Assembly: GCF_900120195.1 (NCBI RefSeq)
Contig: NZ_LT635539.1
Span: 1,163,257-1,227,256 of the forward strand
Reading direction: 5' to 3'
DNA length: 64,000 bases
DNA from: Blautia sp. Marseille-P3087
GTDB lineage: Bacteria > Bacillota > Clostridia > Lachnospirales > Lachnospiraceae
Under the pieces are notes generated by a model. The model had not been told where the DNA came from. It worked only from the letters and a program-made list of their open reading frames with translations, and made no database searches. The position numbers and the translations under genes were made by a program. Each line of letters starts with the position of its first letter. Position 1 is the first letter of the stretch. Positions 35,528 to 44,193 of this stretch are shown piece by piece.

Positions 35528-36593
35528 CCTTTATCTGGTCCGGCATGGAAAACCACAGTATCCGGATGAACATTCTTACTGTGTGGGACAGACAGATTTC
35601 TCTCTATCCATGCTTGGACACTTGCAGGCAGTCCTTCTTGATGAAGAATTGTCCGATAAAATATCAAGGATATACTGCAGTCCTTTGTTAAGAGCTGTTG
35701 AGACAGCAGGCCATATGGCACCTGAGCTTCCACATATAATTGTTTCTGATCTGTCAGAACGAAATCTGGGAGAATGGGATGGCCTTTCTTTTGATAAAAT
35801 ACGCCAGAGATGGCCGGACATTTATAAAGCCCGTGAAAATAACCCTGATCATCCGATCCCGGGAGCAGAAACTCCTGCTGCATCTGGTTTTCGTTTTTCG
35901 CAGGCAGTTCATAAGATTCTTTGCGCTTCTGAAGGTGATATTGCAGTGGTAGCTCATACAGATGTAATCTCTTCTTATATATATGCATTACATTCCGGTA
36001 TGTACAGCAGGCAGCGGTTTCGTCTTCCCTGTGGCTCTTACTATCATCTGGAAGTGAATGAAAGAAATAATATTTCTTTCTCTGATCCCAATTATATACT
36101 GCCTCATCCTGAATTAAATGACGGGCTATGCTTCAGGCTTCGCAATGCGGTTTCTCTGCCCCGTCATGTACAGGCTCACAGTGATGCTGTTACTGAACTT
36201 GCCTGTTGTTTATGCAATATGTTGGAATCCAATGGTTATATCTTTGATCAGAAGCTTGTTCGCTCCGGTGCACTTCTGCATGATATTGCCAGACTTCAGA
36301 GGCATCACACCAAAACAGGCGGTGAACTTTTCTTACAGTTAGGTTATCCTGAGATCAGCCAGATTATTTCACAGCACCATGGTCTGCTGGAAACCAAGCT
36401 GGATGAAGCAGCTATTGTATTTCTGGCTGATAAACTGATTCAGGAAACACAACGTGTAACCATAGAAAAAAGATTTGCCGACAGCATGAGTAAATGCAAA
36501 AGTCCGGAAGCTTGCAAAGCTCATGAGCAGCAGTTAGAACAAGCCCGCAAACTGCAGGACATGATACAGTCGCTCTGCCATATCACGCTTTAG
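35520..36593 (+). CDS. Histidine phosphatase fused to HD-domain hydrolase
   Basis: The protein has 357 residues from ATG 35520, overlapping the upstream gene by eight bases. Residues 1-180 are a phosphoglycerate-mutase-like phosphatase with LYLVRHGKPQ at the start and a VVAHTDV second His motif. Residues from about 205 onward are an HD domain with SGALLHDIAR and QHHGLLE. The pairing suggests removal of phosphates from a small nucleotide-like molecule during cofactor assembly, which is inference. The neighbours are the nucleotidyltransferase and XdhC. Confidence 0.82.
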   Translation: MRDLYLVRHGKPQYPDEHSYCVGQTDFSLSMLGHLQAVLLDEELSDKISRIYCSPLLRAVETAGHMAPELPHIIVSDLSERNLGEWDGLSFDKIRQRWPDIYKARENNPDHPIPGAETPAASGFRFSQAVHKILCASEGDIAVVAHTDVISSYIYALHSGMYSRQRFRLPCGSYYHLEVNERNNISFSDPNYILPHPELNDGLCFRLRNAVSLPRHVQAHSDAVTELACCLCNMLESNGYIFDQKLVRSGALLHDIARLQRHHTKTGGELFLQLGYPEISQIISQHHGLLETKLDEAAIVFLADKLIQETQRVTIEKRFADSMSKCKSPEACKAHEQQLEQARKLQDMIQSLCHITL

Positions 36594-36658
36594 TCCAGGC
36601 AGACATACACAACTGGAGCAGAAAAATCACTTAATTTAGTTAGGAGGTATTTTATTAT

Positions 36659-37684
36659 ATGAGAACATTATTTCAGACAATAAAACAACAATTCCTAGAG
36701 GAAAACGATCTTGTACTTGTTTCCGTTACAGCATCCTCAGGGTCTACACCAAGAGGTGCCGGTTCCCGCATGCTGGTCGGAAAAAGCGGCAGAATTTCCG
36801 GAACCATCGGAGGTGGAGCTGTAGAATATCGTGCTGAATGTATGGCATTGGATATTCTTGAAAAAAAGGAATCCTGCCAGCATGAATTCCGGCTGAACCG
36901 TAAGGATGTCGAAAATATCGGTATGATCTGTGGTGGTGATGTTACCGTCTTTTTCCAGTATCTTGATCATAATGATCCGATTGTTATGGAAATCACGGAA
37001 ACTGCTGAAAAATCATATGAGGAACGAAAGGATTTCTGGCTGATCTGCGATCTTCATGCAACATCCGGCATGAGTCTTTACAGCCCTTGTTATGGTCTGA
37101 TCGGAAATGCTGATGTTCCTTCTTCCATATTATCATCCTTATCTGCACAGCCATTCCGCTATCGCAGTGAAGATTATGATCTGTTTTCTGAGCAGATCGG
37201 AACTTCCGGAACTGTCTATGTATTTGGCGGTGGCCATGTTTCACAGAAACTTGTACCGATACTTGCAAGCGTTGATTTTCGCTGTGTTGTCCTGGATGAC
37301 CGGCCGGAATTTACAGATCCTGCTCTTTTCCCAGGAGCAGTTGAAACAATACTTTGTGATTTCAACCATCTGGAGCAGTATGTTTCTATCACAGCTTCTG
37401 ATTATTGTTGCGTCATGACACGCGGACATTCCTATGATACCATTGTACAGGCACAGCTTCTCGCTACACCTGCATGCTATATAGGCGTCATTGGAAGCCG
37501 CGCAAAAAAGGCTGCTGTATTTCGCCGTCTGATTGAAGAATACAACATTAATGAACAAGATTTAAACCGTATCATCTCACCTATAGGACTGGAGATCAAA
37601 GCAGAAACACCGGCTGAAATCGCCATCTCCATCACAGGACAGATGATCCAGGTTCGTGCTGACAGAAAGGCTACATCAAAATGA
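36659..37684 (+). CDS. xdhC: XdhC/CoxI family maturation factor
   Basis: XdhC proteins bind the molybdenum cofactor, help its sulfuration and insert it into molybdenum hydroxylases. The 341-residue product has the N-terminal XdhC_CoxI domain (VTASSGSTPRGAGSRMLVG, TIGGGAVEY) and a C-terminal Rossmann domain (YVFGGGHVSQKLVPI, VIGSRAKKAAVFRRL). The start has TTAGGAGGT upstream. Its presence is strong support that the divergent hydroxylase carries a sulfurated molybdenum cofactor. Confidence 0.9.
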   Translation: MRTLFQTIKQQFLEENDLVLVSVTASSGSTPRGAGSRMLVGKSGRISGTIGGGAVEYRAECMALDILEKKESCQHEFRLNRKDVENIGMICGGDVTVFFQYLDHNDPIVMEITETAEKSYEERKDFWLICDLHATSGMSLYSPCYGLIGNADVPSSILSSLSAQPFRYRSEDYDLFSEQIGTSGTVYVFGGGHVSQKLVPILASVDFRCVVLDDRPEFTDPALFPGAVETILCDFNHLEQYVSITASDYCCVMTRGHSYDTIVQAQLLATPACYIGVIGSRAKKAAVFRRLIEEYNINEQDLNRIISPIGLEIKAETPAEIAISITGQMIQVRADRKATSK

Positions 37685-38541
37685 TGGCAAAATCAGTATA
37701 TAAAACTGTAATATTTGGTGCCGGACAAATTGGACAAATGACAGCAAGACTTCTCAACAGTCCATGTCAGCTCCTGTGCTTTGCTGATAATGACCCCCAT
37801 AAACACGGATCATATATTGGGAATATTCCAGTCTGTTCTCCGGATGCTGCAGCAGCACTTCTCCCGGATCTGGTCATCCTGGGAGTTCTGGATGAAGAAC
37901 GGCGTAATTCTATGATAAAACAGATGGAAAACCTGGGTTATCACGGACCTTTTCGTGATCCCTCCGTCCTTCGCATGTTTGACCCACGGGTTGCTGTTAT
38001 GCGTCTTTTATCTGAGCAGATCTATCAATTGGATATTCCGGGAAATGTTGCCGAACTGGGGGTTTTCCGAGGTGAATTTTCTTCCCTGATCAGTGCAGCC
38101 TTTCCAGACCGAAAAATCCATCTTTTTGATACTTTTGAGGGCTTTTCAGAAAAGGATATCACAATAGAAGCCTCCGGTAATCTGTCCCGTGCCAAAACAG
38201 GTGATTTTTCTTCTACTGATATTGACTCTGTTCTTCATGTTATGCCTGATCCTACACGTACTGTGATCCACAAAGGATGGTTTCCGGATACCTTTTCCGA
38301 TGTTAGAGATGAAACTTTTTGTTTTGTATCTCTGGACGCGGATCTCTATGCTCCAACTGCTGCTGCACTTCCTCTGTTCTATGAACGCCTGGCCACCGGA
38401 GGAGTTCTCCTGATCCACGATGTGTACAGTACACAGTTTTCCGGATGTCGAAAAGCGGTCGGGGAATTCTGTCTGAAAAAACATCTGTTTGCAGATCCTG
38501 TATGCGATCTGCATGGAAGCGCAATGATCCGAAAATTATAA
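37681..38541 (+). CDS. Rossmann-domain/TylF-type methyltransferase
   Basis: This 286-residue protein overlaps xdhC by four bases. The first 80 residues look like a Rossmann NAD-binding piece (TVIFGAGQIGQMTARLLNS). The rest matches macrocin-O-methyltransferase/TylF enzymes: VAELGVFRGEFSSLI, LFDTFEGFSE, VSLDADLYAPTAAAL and a DVYSTQFSGCRKAV end. It is the last gene of the plus-strand arm and is followed by a terminator. The substrate is unknown. It is the second methyltransferase of the cluster. Confidence 0.8.
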   Translation: MMAKSVYKTVIFGAGQIGQMTARLLNSPCQLLCFADNDPHKHGSYIGNIPVCSPDAAAALLPDLVILGVLDEERRNSMIKQMENLGYHGPFRDPSVLRMFDPRVAVMRLLSEQIYQLDIPGNVAELGVFRGEFSSLISAAFPDRKIHLFDTFEGFSEKDITIEASGNLSRAKTGDFSSTDIDSVLHVMPDPTRTVIHKGWFPDTFSDVRDETFCFVSLDADLYAPTAAALPLFYERLATGGVLLIHDVYSTQFSGCRKAVGEFCLKKHLFADPVCDLHGSAMIRKL

Positions 38542-38545
38542 AAAG

Positions 38546-38587
38546 AAACGCCGGAACCGGTATTTACCGGAACCAGCGTTTTTTTTA
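38546..38587 (+). terminator. Intrinsic terminator of the plus-strand arm
   Basis: Arms AACGCCGG... and ...CCAGCGTT, with an inner CCGGT/ACCGG stem, are followed by T8. It may also serve the minus-strand binding-protein gene that ends at 38626. Confidence 0.75.
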
Positions 38588-38625
38588 TTTATTGTATAGC
38601 CCTTTTCCACGTCCATGCCTAACCT

Positions 38626-39738
38626 TTATAAAGTTCCTTTCAGAACATTTTCCAACTGTTCATCGGACAGATCAACATGATAAAAAAGATCGAAAAATTT
38701 ATGTATTTCTTCATTGATATCACATTTAATATATTCCGGATAAATCAATGCTGAGAACCATCGCATACCGATCAGGCGATTTGGTCCTGCCGGACGATCC
38801 ACCCAGCTAAACGGTGCATTAGGAGTTCCATAAACCTTTTGGTCCTGTACTGCTTTTAATGAAGCATAATCAGGATTGCTCAGGATATCTTCTGCTGCAG
38901 AACTTCCACTTTTATCTGCCTTTGGTTCACCATTTACAACAATCACATCCGGATCCCATGCAAGAAGCTGTTCTGCTGAAATCTGAACACGAGATCCATC
39001 TCCCAATTCCAGATCTGCAACATTGACTGCATTGATGGCATCAAGAATCTGTGCATGCTGGGACCCTCTGGGTGCAGTTTCCAGTGAATCCTCTCCATTA
39101 CCGAAGTATACACTGACTTTCTTTTCTTCTGGAATATCTGAAAGTGCATTAATATCAGTAAATACCTGCTCCGCATACTGGGCAAGCTCTTCTGCATGAT
39201 CTTCTACACCAAGAAGTTCGCCCATAAAACGAAAAGCTTCCGCAGAATTATTAAGTTCGTTGTCTACTGCAACAACCGGAATTCCAAGGCTTTCTGATAA
39301 CGCATCGCAATCAGAAACCATTGCATCATTAATCTTTCCACTATTAATAGCAATTGTAGGATTGGCAGCAATTACTGCTTCATAATTGACAGCATCACCC
39401 ATTCCAAAATTAGGAAGATCCTGATATTTGTCCAGAATAATAGATTTCTCAACATCATTCAGTTCATAATTCCACCCAAGAAGCTTATCCGGTGCAACCA
39501 TGTACAGAAAAATTGCAGCTACCGGACCTGTTGAAAAAACAGATTCAATATTTTCTGCTGCTGGGACAGTTACTTTTCTTCCTGCCATGTCTGTGATCTC
39601 ACGGGTTTCAGCAGTTTCCTGCTCCGCACTCTGCGTCGGCTCTTCAGTAGCAGCTTTCGTTTCAGAATATCCTGTTAAAAGACTGACTGACATCACCAGA
39701 CATATAAGCAGAGCCAAAAGTTGTCTGTGCTTTTTCAT
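38626..39738 (-). CDS. FecB/BtuF-type substrate-binding protein, lipobox Cys replaced
   Basis: The protein has 370 residues from ATG 39738, which has AAAGGAGAG upstream; a start nine codons earlier has no site. A signal sequence is followed by TEEPTQSAEQETAE and a periplasmic-binding-protein-2 fold of the iron-siderophore/cobalamin/molybdate class (EITDMAGRKVTVPAAENIES). The lipobox should read LLTGC, but here it is LLTGYSET. The lipid-bearing Cys codon TGT has become TAT, so the protein may be secreted and not anchored. It is divergent from its permease and ATPase genes. Confidence 0.82.
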   Translation of the reverse strand: MKKHRQLLALLICLVMSVSLLTGYSETKAATEEPTQSAEQETAETREITDMAGRKVTVPAAENIESVFSTGPVAAIFLYMVAPDKLLGWNYELNDVEKSIILDKYQDLPNFGMGDAVNYEAVIAANPTIAINSGKINDAMVSDCDALSESLGIPVVAVDNELNNSAEAFRFMGELLGVEDHAEELAQYAEQVFTDINALSDIPEEKKVSVYFGNGEDSLETAPRGSQHAQILDAINAVNVADLELGDGSRVQISAEQLLAWDPDVIVVNGEPKADKSGSSAAEDILSNPDYASLKAVQDQKVYGTPNAPFSWVDRPAGPNRLIGMRWFSALIYPEYIKCDINEEIHKFFDLFYHVDLSDEQLENVLKGTL

Positions 39739-39797
39739 AAACTCTCTCCTTTCTTTTCTCCGCATTACTCATAATTGACGCTTATTGAAATTGACTA

Positions 39798-39872
39798 TAC
39801 AATTTTTAAGTATTATAATGTATATGCGAATAGTTTTTAAAAACAATTCGATTTTTCTGAGTATAACACCGT
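39798..39872. promoter_or_regulatory. Divergent promoters around a 24-bp palindrome
   Basis: The palindrome CGAATAGTTTTT/AAAAACAATTCG at 39827-39850 has one mismatched pair. The minus-strand promoter has TATAAT at about 39814-39819 and a TTTAAA -35 inside the palindrome. The plus-strand promoter has TATAAC at about 39861-39866 and also a -35 inside it. One bound repressor could shut both sides. Confidence 0.55.
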
Positions 39873-39907
39873 AAATTTGATTAGTCAAGTTACAAGGATG
39901 AATGATT

Positions 39908-40951
39908 ATGAATCTGACAGCTAATGAAAAAAATGCCGCCGCTGCCCGGCAAAGACGATATGTTCTGCTGTTGGCGGTTATGCTGGTACTTTTGTTTATC
40001 ATTATAGTACTCTCATTCTGGGTGGGATATTATCCGCTTACACCAGTGCAGGTACTAAATGCATTTTTATCAAAATTTGGTTTTAAAGGAAATATCTTAC
40101 CCCAGGCAGTTACCATATTCTGGAATATCCGTCTGCCCCGTATTCTGTCTGCTTTATTTATTGGTGCCTCCCTCTCGGTAGCAGGTGCAACCTATCAGGG
40201 AATATTTCGCAATCCACTGGTATCTCCGGATATCCTTGGAGTTTCTTCCGGTGCAAGTCTTGGAGCTGCTTTTGCAATTTTAAACGGCGCTTCCAACTGG
40301 ATGATTCAGCTTTCTGCTTTTGCAGGTGGTGTGGCCGCAGTAGCCGCATCCTATCTTATCAGCCGAAAATCCGCACATTCCCAGACTCTCAGTCTTGTTC
40401 TGACCGGAACTATGATCATGTCACTCTGCAATGCCGGTGTCACAATGATCAAATATGTCGCAGACCCCAATGATGTTCTCCAGCAAATTACTTTCTGGCT
40501 TATGGGCAGCTTAACCAAAACCACAACCAAATCCTTTTCCTGGAGTGTTCTTCCAATGATCATTGGATTAAGTCTGATTTTTATTTTTCGATGGCAGATC
40601 AATCTGCTGACTTTGGATGAAGAAGAAGCCAAAAGCTTAGGAATCAATGTGCGTAAATATCGTCTGATTTTTATAGTCGCTTCCACATTACTCAGCGCCG
40701 CTGCAGTCTGTCTTGGAGGATTGATCGGATGGGTCGGGCTGATGATTCCCCATCTGGCACGTGCACTGGTTGGCGTTGATTACAGAAGGCTGATACCTGC
40801 AAGTGCGATCCTTGGCGGCGGATACCTGATACTTGTTGATGATATTTCCCGTTCCCTTTTGTCCATGGAACTTCCACTTGGCGTTGTCACAAGTATCATG
40901 GGCGCCCCCTTCTTTATCTATCTTATCATCAAACGAAAGGAGCGCGCGTAA
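39908..40951 (+). CDS. FecCD-family ABC permease
   Basis: The protein has 347 residues from ATG 39908; AAGGA lies nine bases upstream, and ATG 39902 is too close to it. It has about ten membrane helices with the FecCD signatures IRLPRILSALFIGASLSVAGATYQ-type segment, NPLVSPDILGVSSGAS and GWVGLMIPHLAR. It forms the channel of a type II importer. The family includes importers for siderophores, cobalamin, haem and molybdate/tungstate (MolB of Haemophilus). The adjacent molybdenum cluster makes molybdate or tungstate a reasonable guess. Confidence 0.9.
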   Translation: MNLTANEKNAAAARQRRYVLLLAVMLVLLFIIIVLSFWVGYYPLTPVQVLNAFLSKFGFKGNILPQAVTIFWNIRLPRILSALFIGASLSVAGATYQGIFRNPLVSPDILGVSSGASLGAAFAILNGASNWMIQLSAFAGGVAAVAASYLISRKSAHSQTLSLVLTGTMIMSLCNAGVTMIKYVADPNDVLQQITFWLMGSLTKTTTKSFSWSVLPMIIGLSLIFIFRWQINLLTLDEEEAKSLGINVRKYRLIFIVASTLLSAAAVCLGGLIGWVGLMIPHLARALVGVDYRRLIPASAILGGGYLILVDDISRSLLSMELPLGVVTSIMGAPFFIYLIIKRKERA

Positions 40952-40955
40952 TTAT

Positions 40956-41753
40956 ATGCTTCTGGAAATTGAAAATGTTTTTGGCGGTTACGGCAATGGT
41001 GATATTTTAAAGGGTATCAGCTGCAGCGCAGACTATGGTGATGTGCTTTGTCTGCTTGGCCCTAATGGTTGCGGAAAGACCACTCTGTTCCGCATGATAT
41101 TAGGTTCCCTTCCTGTTTCTAATGGAAAAATAAAGATAGCCGGAAAAAATATTAGTGACTTTACAACCAAAACACTGGCAAATATGATTGCATATATTCC
41201 CCAATATCATTCCCCAGTATTTGCCTATACAGTTCTTGATATGGTAATTATGGGGCGTGCTTCTCATTTCTCCGCATTTGAAACCCCAAAAGAGCCTGAT
41301 CAGGAAGCAGCTTTTGCCGCCTTGGAGAAAGTAAATGCCCTGCCTCTTGCCAACAGGAAATATACTTCCTTAAGCGGAGGACAAAGGCAATTGGTTTTAA
41401 TTGCCCGTGCAATCTGTCAGTCTGCAAAAATCTTCATCATGGACGAGCCAGCCGCCAATCTGGATTATGCCAATCATCAACTTCTCATGGAAGTAATTTC
41501 AGGGCTGGCCAATCAGGGCTATTGCATTATTATGTCAACACATAGTCCTGAGCATCCCTTTTCCGTGGGAAACAAAGTTCTTCTCATGAAATCCGGAAAG
41601 GTTATGGGATTCGGCTCTCCCAAAGAAATCATTACATCTGAAACCTTACAATCTGTTTACGATATTGAAATGGATGTGATAACTACACACGACCGCTATG
41701 ACCGTGAACGAACTATCTGTTTACCGGTAAATAGCTCACCAAAAGTATTTTAG
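40956..41753 (+). CDS. FecE/MolC-type ABC ATPase
   Basis: The protein has 265 residues from ATG 40956, directly behind the permease. It has Walker A LGPNGCGKTT, signature LSGGQRQLV, Walker B IFIMDEPAANLD and switch STHSPEH. It powers the adjacent permease. An open frame extends upstream inside the permease gene, but the start with homology is MLLEIENVFGGYGNG. Confidence 0.9.
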   Translation: MLLEIENVFGGYGNGDILKGISCSADYGDVLCLLGPNGCGKTTLFRMILGSLPVSNGKIKIAGKNISDFTTKTLANMIAYIPQYHSPVFAYTVLDMVIMGRASHFSAFETPKEPDQEAAFAALEKVNALPLANRKYTSLSGGQRQLVLIARAICQSAKIFIMDEPAANLDYANHQLLMEVISGLANQGYCIIMSTHSPEHPFSVGNKVLLMKSGKVMGFGSPKEIITSETLQSVYDIEMDVITTHDRYDRERTICLPVNSSPKVF

Positions 41754-41765
41754 GAGAAATGATAC

Positions 41766-42650
41766 ATGGACTCTATATTGGATTATTTTATTTCTCTGCA
41801 GGAATCTGAGCCTGCAGAATTACCTGAGCGGGCTATAGAAAGATGGAATAAACGTGCAGACTTTTGGGAAGACGCACGCAAAAAGAAAGAAAAAGGTGAT
41901 GAACGTGTCATCAGCGCAATAAACTACCTGGATTCCAAAGGACTTCTTGAAAAAAATTATGATGTCGCAGATATTGGATGCGGTCCCGGACGGTTTGCTG
42001 CTGCATTTGCCAAATATGTACACAAAGTAGTGGGGCTGGATATTTCTGATAAAATGGTTAAACACGGAATGGAACATATCCAAAATGAAGGATTAAATAA
42101 CGCTATACTCTATACATGTAATTTTCAGACATTAGATATTGATAAATCGGGGTATACGCATGCATTTGATTTGGTATTCAGTTCCATGACACCTGCAATC
42201 CACAATATGGACGGACTGATAAAATCTATGGAAATGAGCAGGGCATGGTGCTGTAATATCACGCATCTTGACAGACGAAATTCACTCAGGGAACAGATCT
42301 TACAGGAAGTATTTGGCAAACAAACAGCACCCCAATGGAATGGGCGATGGTTTTTCTCTCTTTTCAATATATTATTTCTGCTTGGATATAATCCTGAAAC
42401 AAGCTATGAAAAACTCCATCGTGAAACCTGGGTAACTCCGGATGAACAATATATTGATTCCCTCATGGAGCACATGCTTCCTTCTGAAGAATATACACAG
42501 GAAAACGCAAATAAAATCATGCAATGGATTCAATCTCACTTAAACAAAGATGGGCAGATCAAGGAAATAACTGATTCCACTTATGGAAGAATTCTCTGGG
42601 ATGTTCGAAACAAAACAATACGACCTGACTATAGAACTATTATAAAATGA
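41766..42650 (+). CDS. SAM-dependent methyltransferase linked to the importer
   Basis: This 294-residue class I methyltransferase has motif I VADIGCGPGRFAAAFA (about residues 61-76) and GLDISDKM. It follows the ATPase by 12 bases behind a GGAGAAATG site and overlaps the NTPase gene by four bases. It therefore belongs to the importer operon. Its substrate is unknown; it might modify the imported ligand. Confidence 0.8.
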   Translation: MDSILDYFISLQESEPAELPERAIERWNKRADFWEDARKKKEKGDERVISAINYLDSKGLLEKNYDVADIGCGPGRFAAAFAKYVHKVVGLDISDKMVKHGMEHIQNEGLNNAILYTCNFQTLDIDKSGYTHAFDLVFSSMTPAIHNMDGLIKSMEMSRAWCCNITHLDRRNSLREQILQEVFGKQTAPQWNGRWFFSLFNILFLLGYNPETSYEKLHRETWVTPDEQYIDSLMEHMLPSEEYTQENANKIMQWIQSHLNKDGQIKEITDSTYGRILWDVRNKTIRPDYRTIIK

Positions 42651-43183
42651 AATGGGACTTTACTATGACTCAACATATATTTTTAACTGGTAAAAAACAC
42701 ATTGGAAAATCTACATTGATCCAAAAGATATTAGATGATTATAAGAAAACCTCTGATGGATTCCTGACTGTCCGCACAAAAAACTATCTGAAGGATCAGT
42801 ATTCAGTTCATATGTACCATCTAAAAGAGAAGGAGCTCCCAAACGAATCTAATCTTTTGTTTTTATGCGGAAAAACAGATGAACACACTGCCGATACCTT
42901 TGATCGCCTTGGATGCAATATTCTTTCCATGTGTTCTGACTGCTCTTTAATTGTTATGGATGAGCTTGGTCCACATGAAGCAGACGCAGCTTTATTTCGG
43001 AGAAAAATCCTAAACCTTTTGGATGGGCAGACTCCCATTTTAGGGGTATTGCAAGAACCTGCAGAATCTTTCTGGCCTGAAATCGTAAATCACCCAAAGG
43101 TAGAAATCATTATAATTTCTGAAGACAATCGAAATGATTGCTCTTTACTTAATCACATTCAATATAAAATCTCATCTCCTTAA
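42647..43183 (+). CDS. THEP1-like nucleoside-triphosphatase
   Basis: This 178-residue P-loop NTPase of PF03266 type has Walker A LTGKKHIGKSTLIQKI and Walker B CSLIVMDELGPHEADA. ATG 42647 overlaps the methyltransferase stop (ATGA); a second ATG at 42665 is possible. It is the last gene of the importer operon. Proteins of this family often sit next to metal or cofactor transport genes, but no specific role is known to me. Confidence 0.75.
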   Translation: MKWDFTMTQHIFLTGKKHIGKSTLIQKILDDYKKTSDGFLTVRTKNYLKDQYSVHMYHLKEKELPNESNLLFLCGKTDEHTADTFDRLGCNILSMCSDCSLIVMDELGPHEADAALFRRKILNLLDGQTPILGVLQEPAESFWPEIVNHPKVEIIIISEDNRNDCSLLNHIQYKISSP

Positions 43184-43240
43184 TAATTACTCCCGGGGCT
43201 ATGCGTTCGGAACTAACCAAAGGGTCAAGTAGCTTTGTCA

Positions 43241-43338
43241 AGTAAATCGAGTAGGAGAAATATCTCATCTTGTGAATGAGATATTTCGACCTCTCACACC
43301 ACCGTGCGTACCGTTCGGTACACGGCGGTTCAATCAAC
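43241..43338 (-). mobile_element. 3' end of a group II intron (domains V-VI)
   Basis: On the minus strand the sequence after the maturase gene reads GAACCGCCGTGTACCGAACG, then GTACGCACGGTGGTGTGAGA. This is the conserved domain V hairpin of clostridial group II introns. A domain VI-like stem, AAATATCTCATTC/GATGAGATATTT, follows. The intron 3' end is at about 43241 (CTACTCGATT). The 5' part of the intron is missing. Confidence 0.8.
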
Positions 43339-44163
43339 TTAGCAAGTGACACACCTTTCGGTGTAGTAATCTAACATTGAGACTAATCCAAATGAGGCTA
43401 ATCTTTTGTTGGTAATTACATAATTCAATGCCCCGCTACATACATGGGCTATCCTCGCTCCTGTGTATGCTATCGAGTATGCATCTTCTTTATTCATTCC
43501 AAGTTTTATCAGATTCTCAGCACGGTTTTGTGGTGTTTTCCAATGTTTCCAAATGCACATACGAAGTCTGTACCTGATATTACTGTCAAGTTCTTTGCAG
43601 AGTGTTTTCATACTTCCTATCTTGAAGTAGTTAATCCACCCTCTGATAAGCTGATTGAGCTTTTCCACCTTGTAGCTGTTGCTAACGCCCCAACTACGGC
43701 AAGTGAGTTTTCTCATTCTGTTCTTAAACTTCGCTACTGATTGTGCATGTGGTTTCGCCTTAAACTGATGCGCTCTTGTGTCATAGTAGAATCCAAATCC
43801 AAGGTATTTCAGTCCGCTTGGTCTGTCTACTTTGCTCTTAGTCATGTTGACCTTAAGCCCTCGCTTTTCCATTTCCTTATCAAGTTCATTGAGCATAATA
43901 TTTGCCAACAACGGCGAGAGATTTCCTCCTTGCGGTGTTCCCACAATAGAATCCTCATATTCGTCGTCAATCATGATTCCGCTGACAAGATATTTCCTTA
44001 TGATAGAGATAACATCTCCATCTTTAATAGTTCTGCCTATTGTAGTCATAAGCTTGTCATGGTTTACCGTGTCAAAGAACTTTTCCAAGTCAATGTCTAC
44101 AATCCAATCGTTACCATCATTCATCATGTCAAGTGCTGTTAGGATTCCGGCAGGTTCATTTTA
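43339..44163 (-). pseudogene. ltrA: Group II intron reverse transcriptase/maturase, truncated, YADD deleted
   Basis: The residual frame of about 270 residues starts abruptly inside the palm domain (IVDIDLEKFFDTVNHDKLM) and runs through GTPQGGNLSPLLANI, the maturase domain (SNSYKVEKLNQLIRGWINYF) and a CVTC-type end. The N-terminal fingers are lost. Between EKRGL and KVNMTKSKVDRP, about 35 residues are missing compared with the usual protein, and these contain the catalytic YADD motif. The loss is in frame. The intron is therefore immobile. 44164-44193 contains nothing recognisable. Confidence 0.85.
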
Positions 44164-44193
44164 GACATCTCATTCTCATTTTCGCAACAACTT

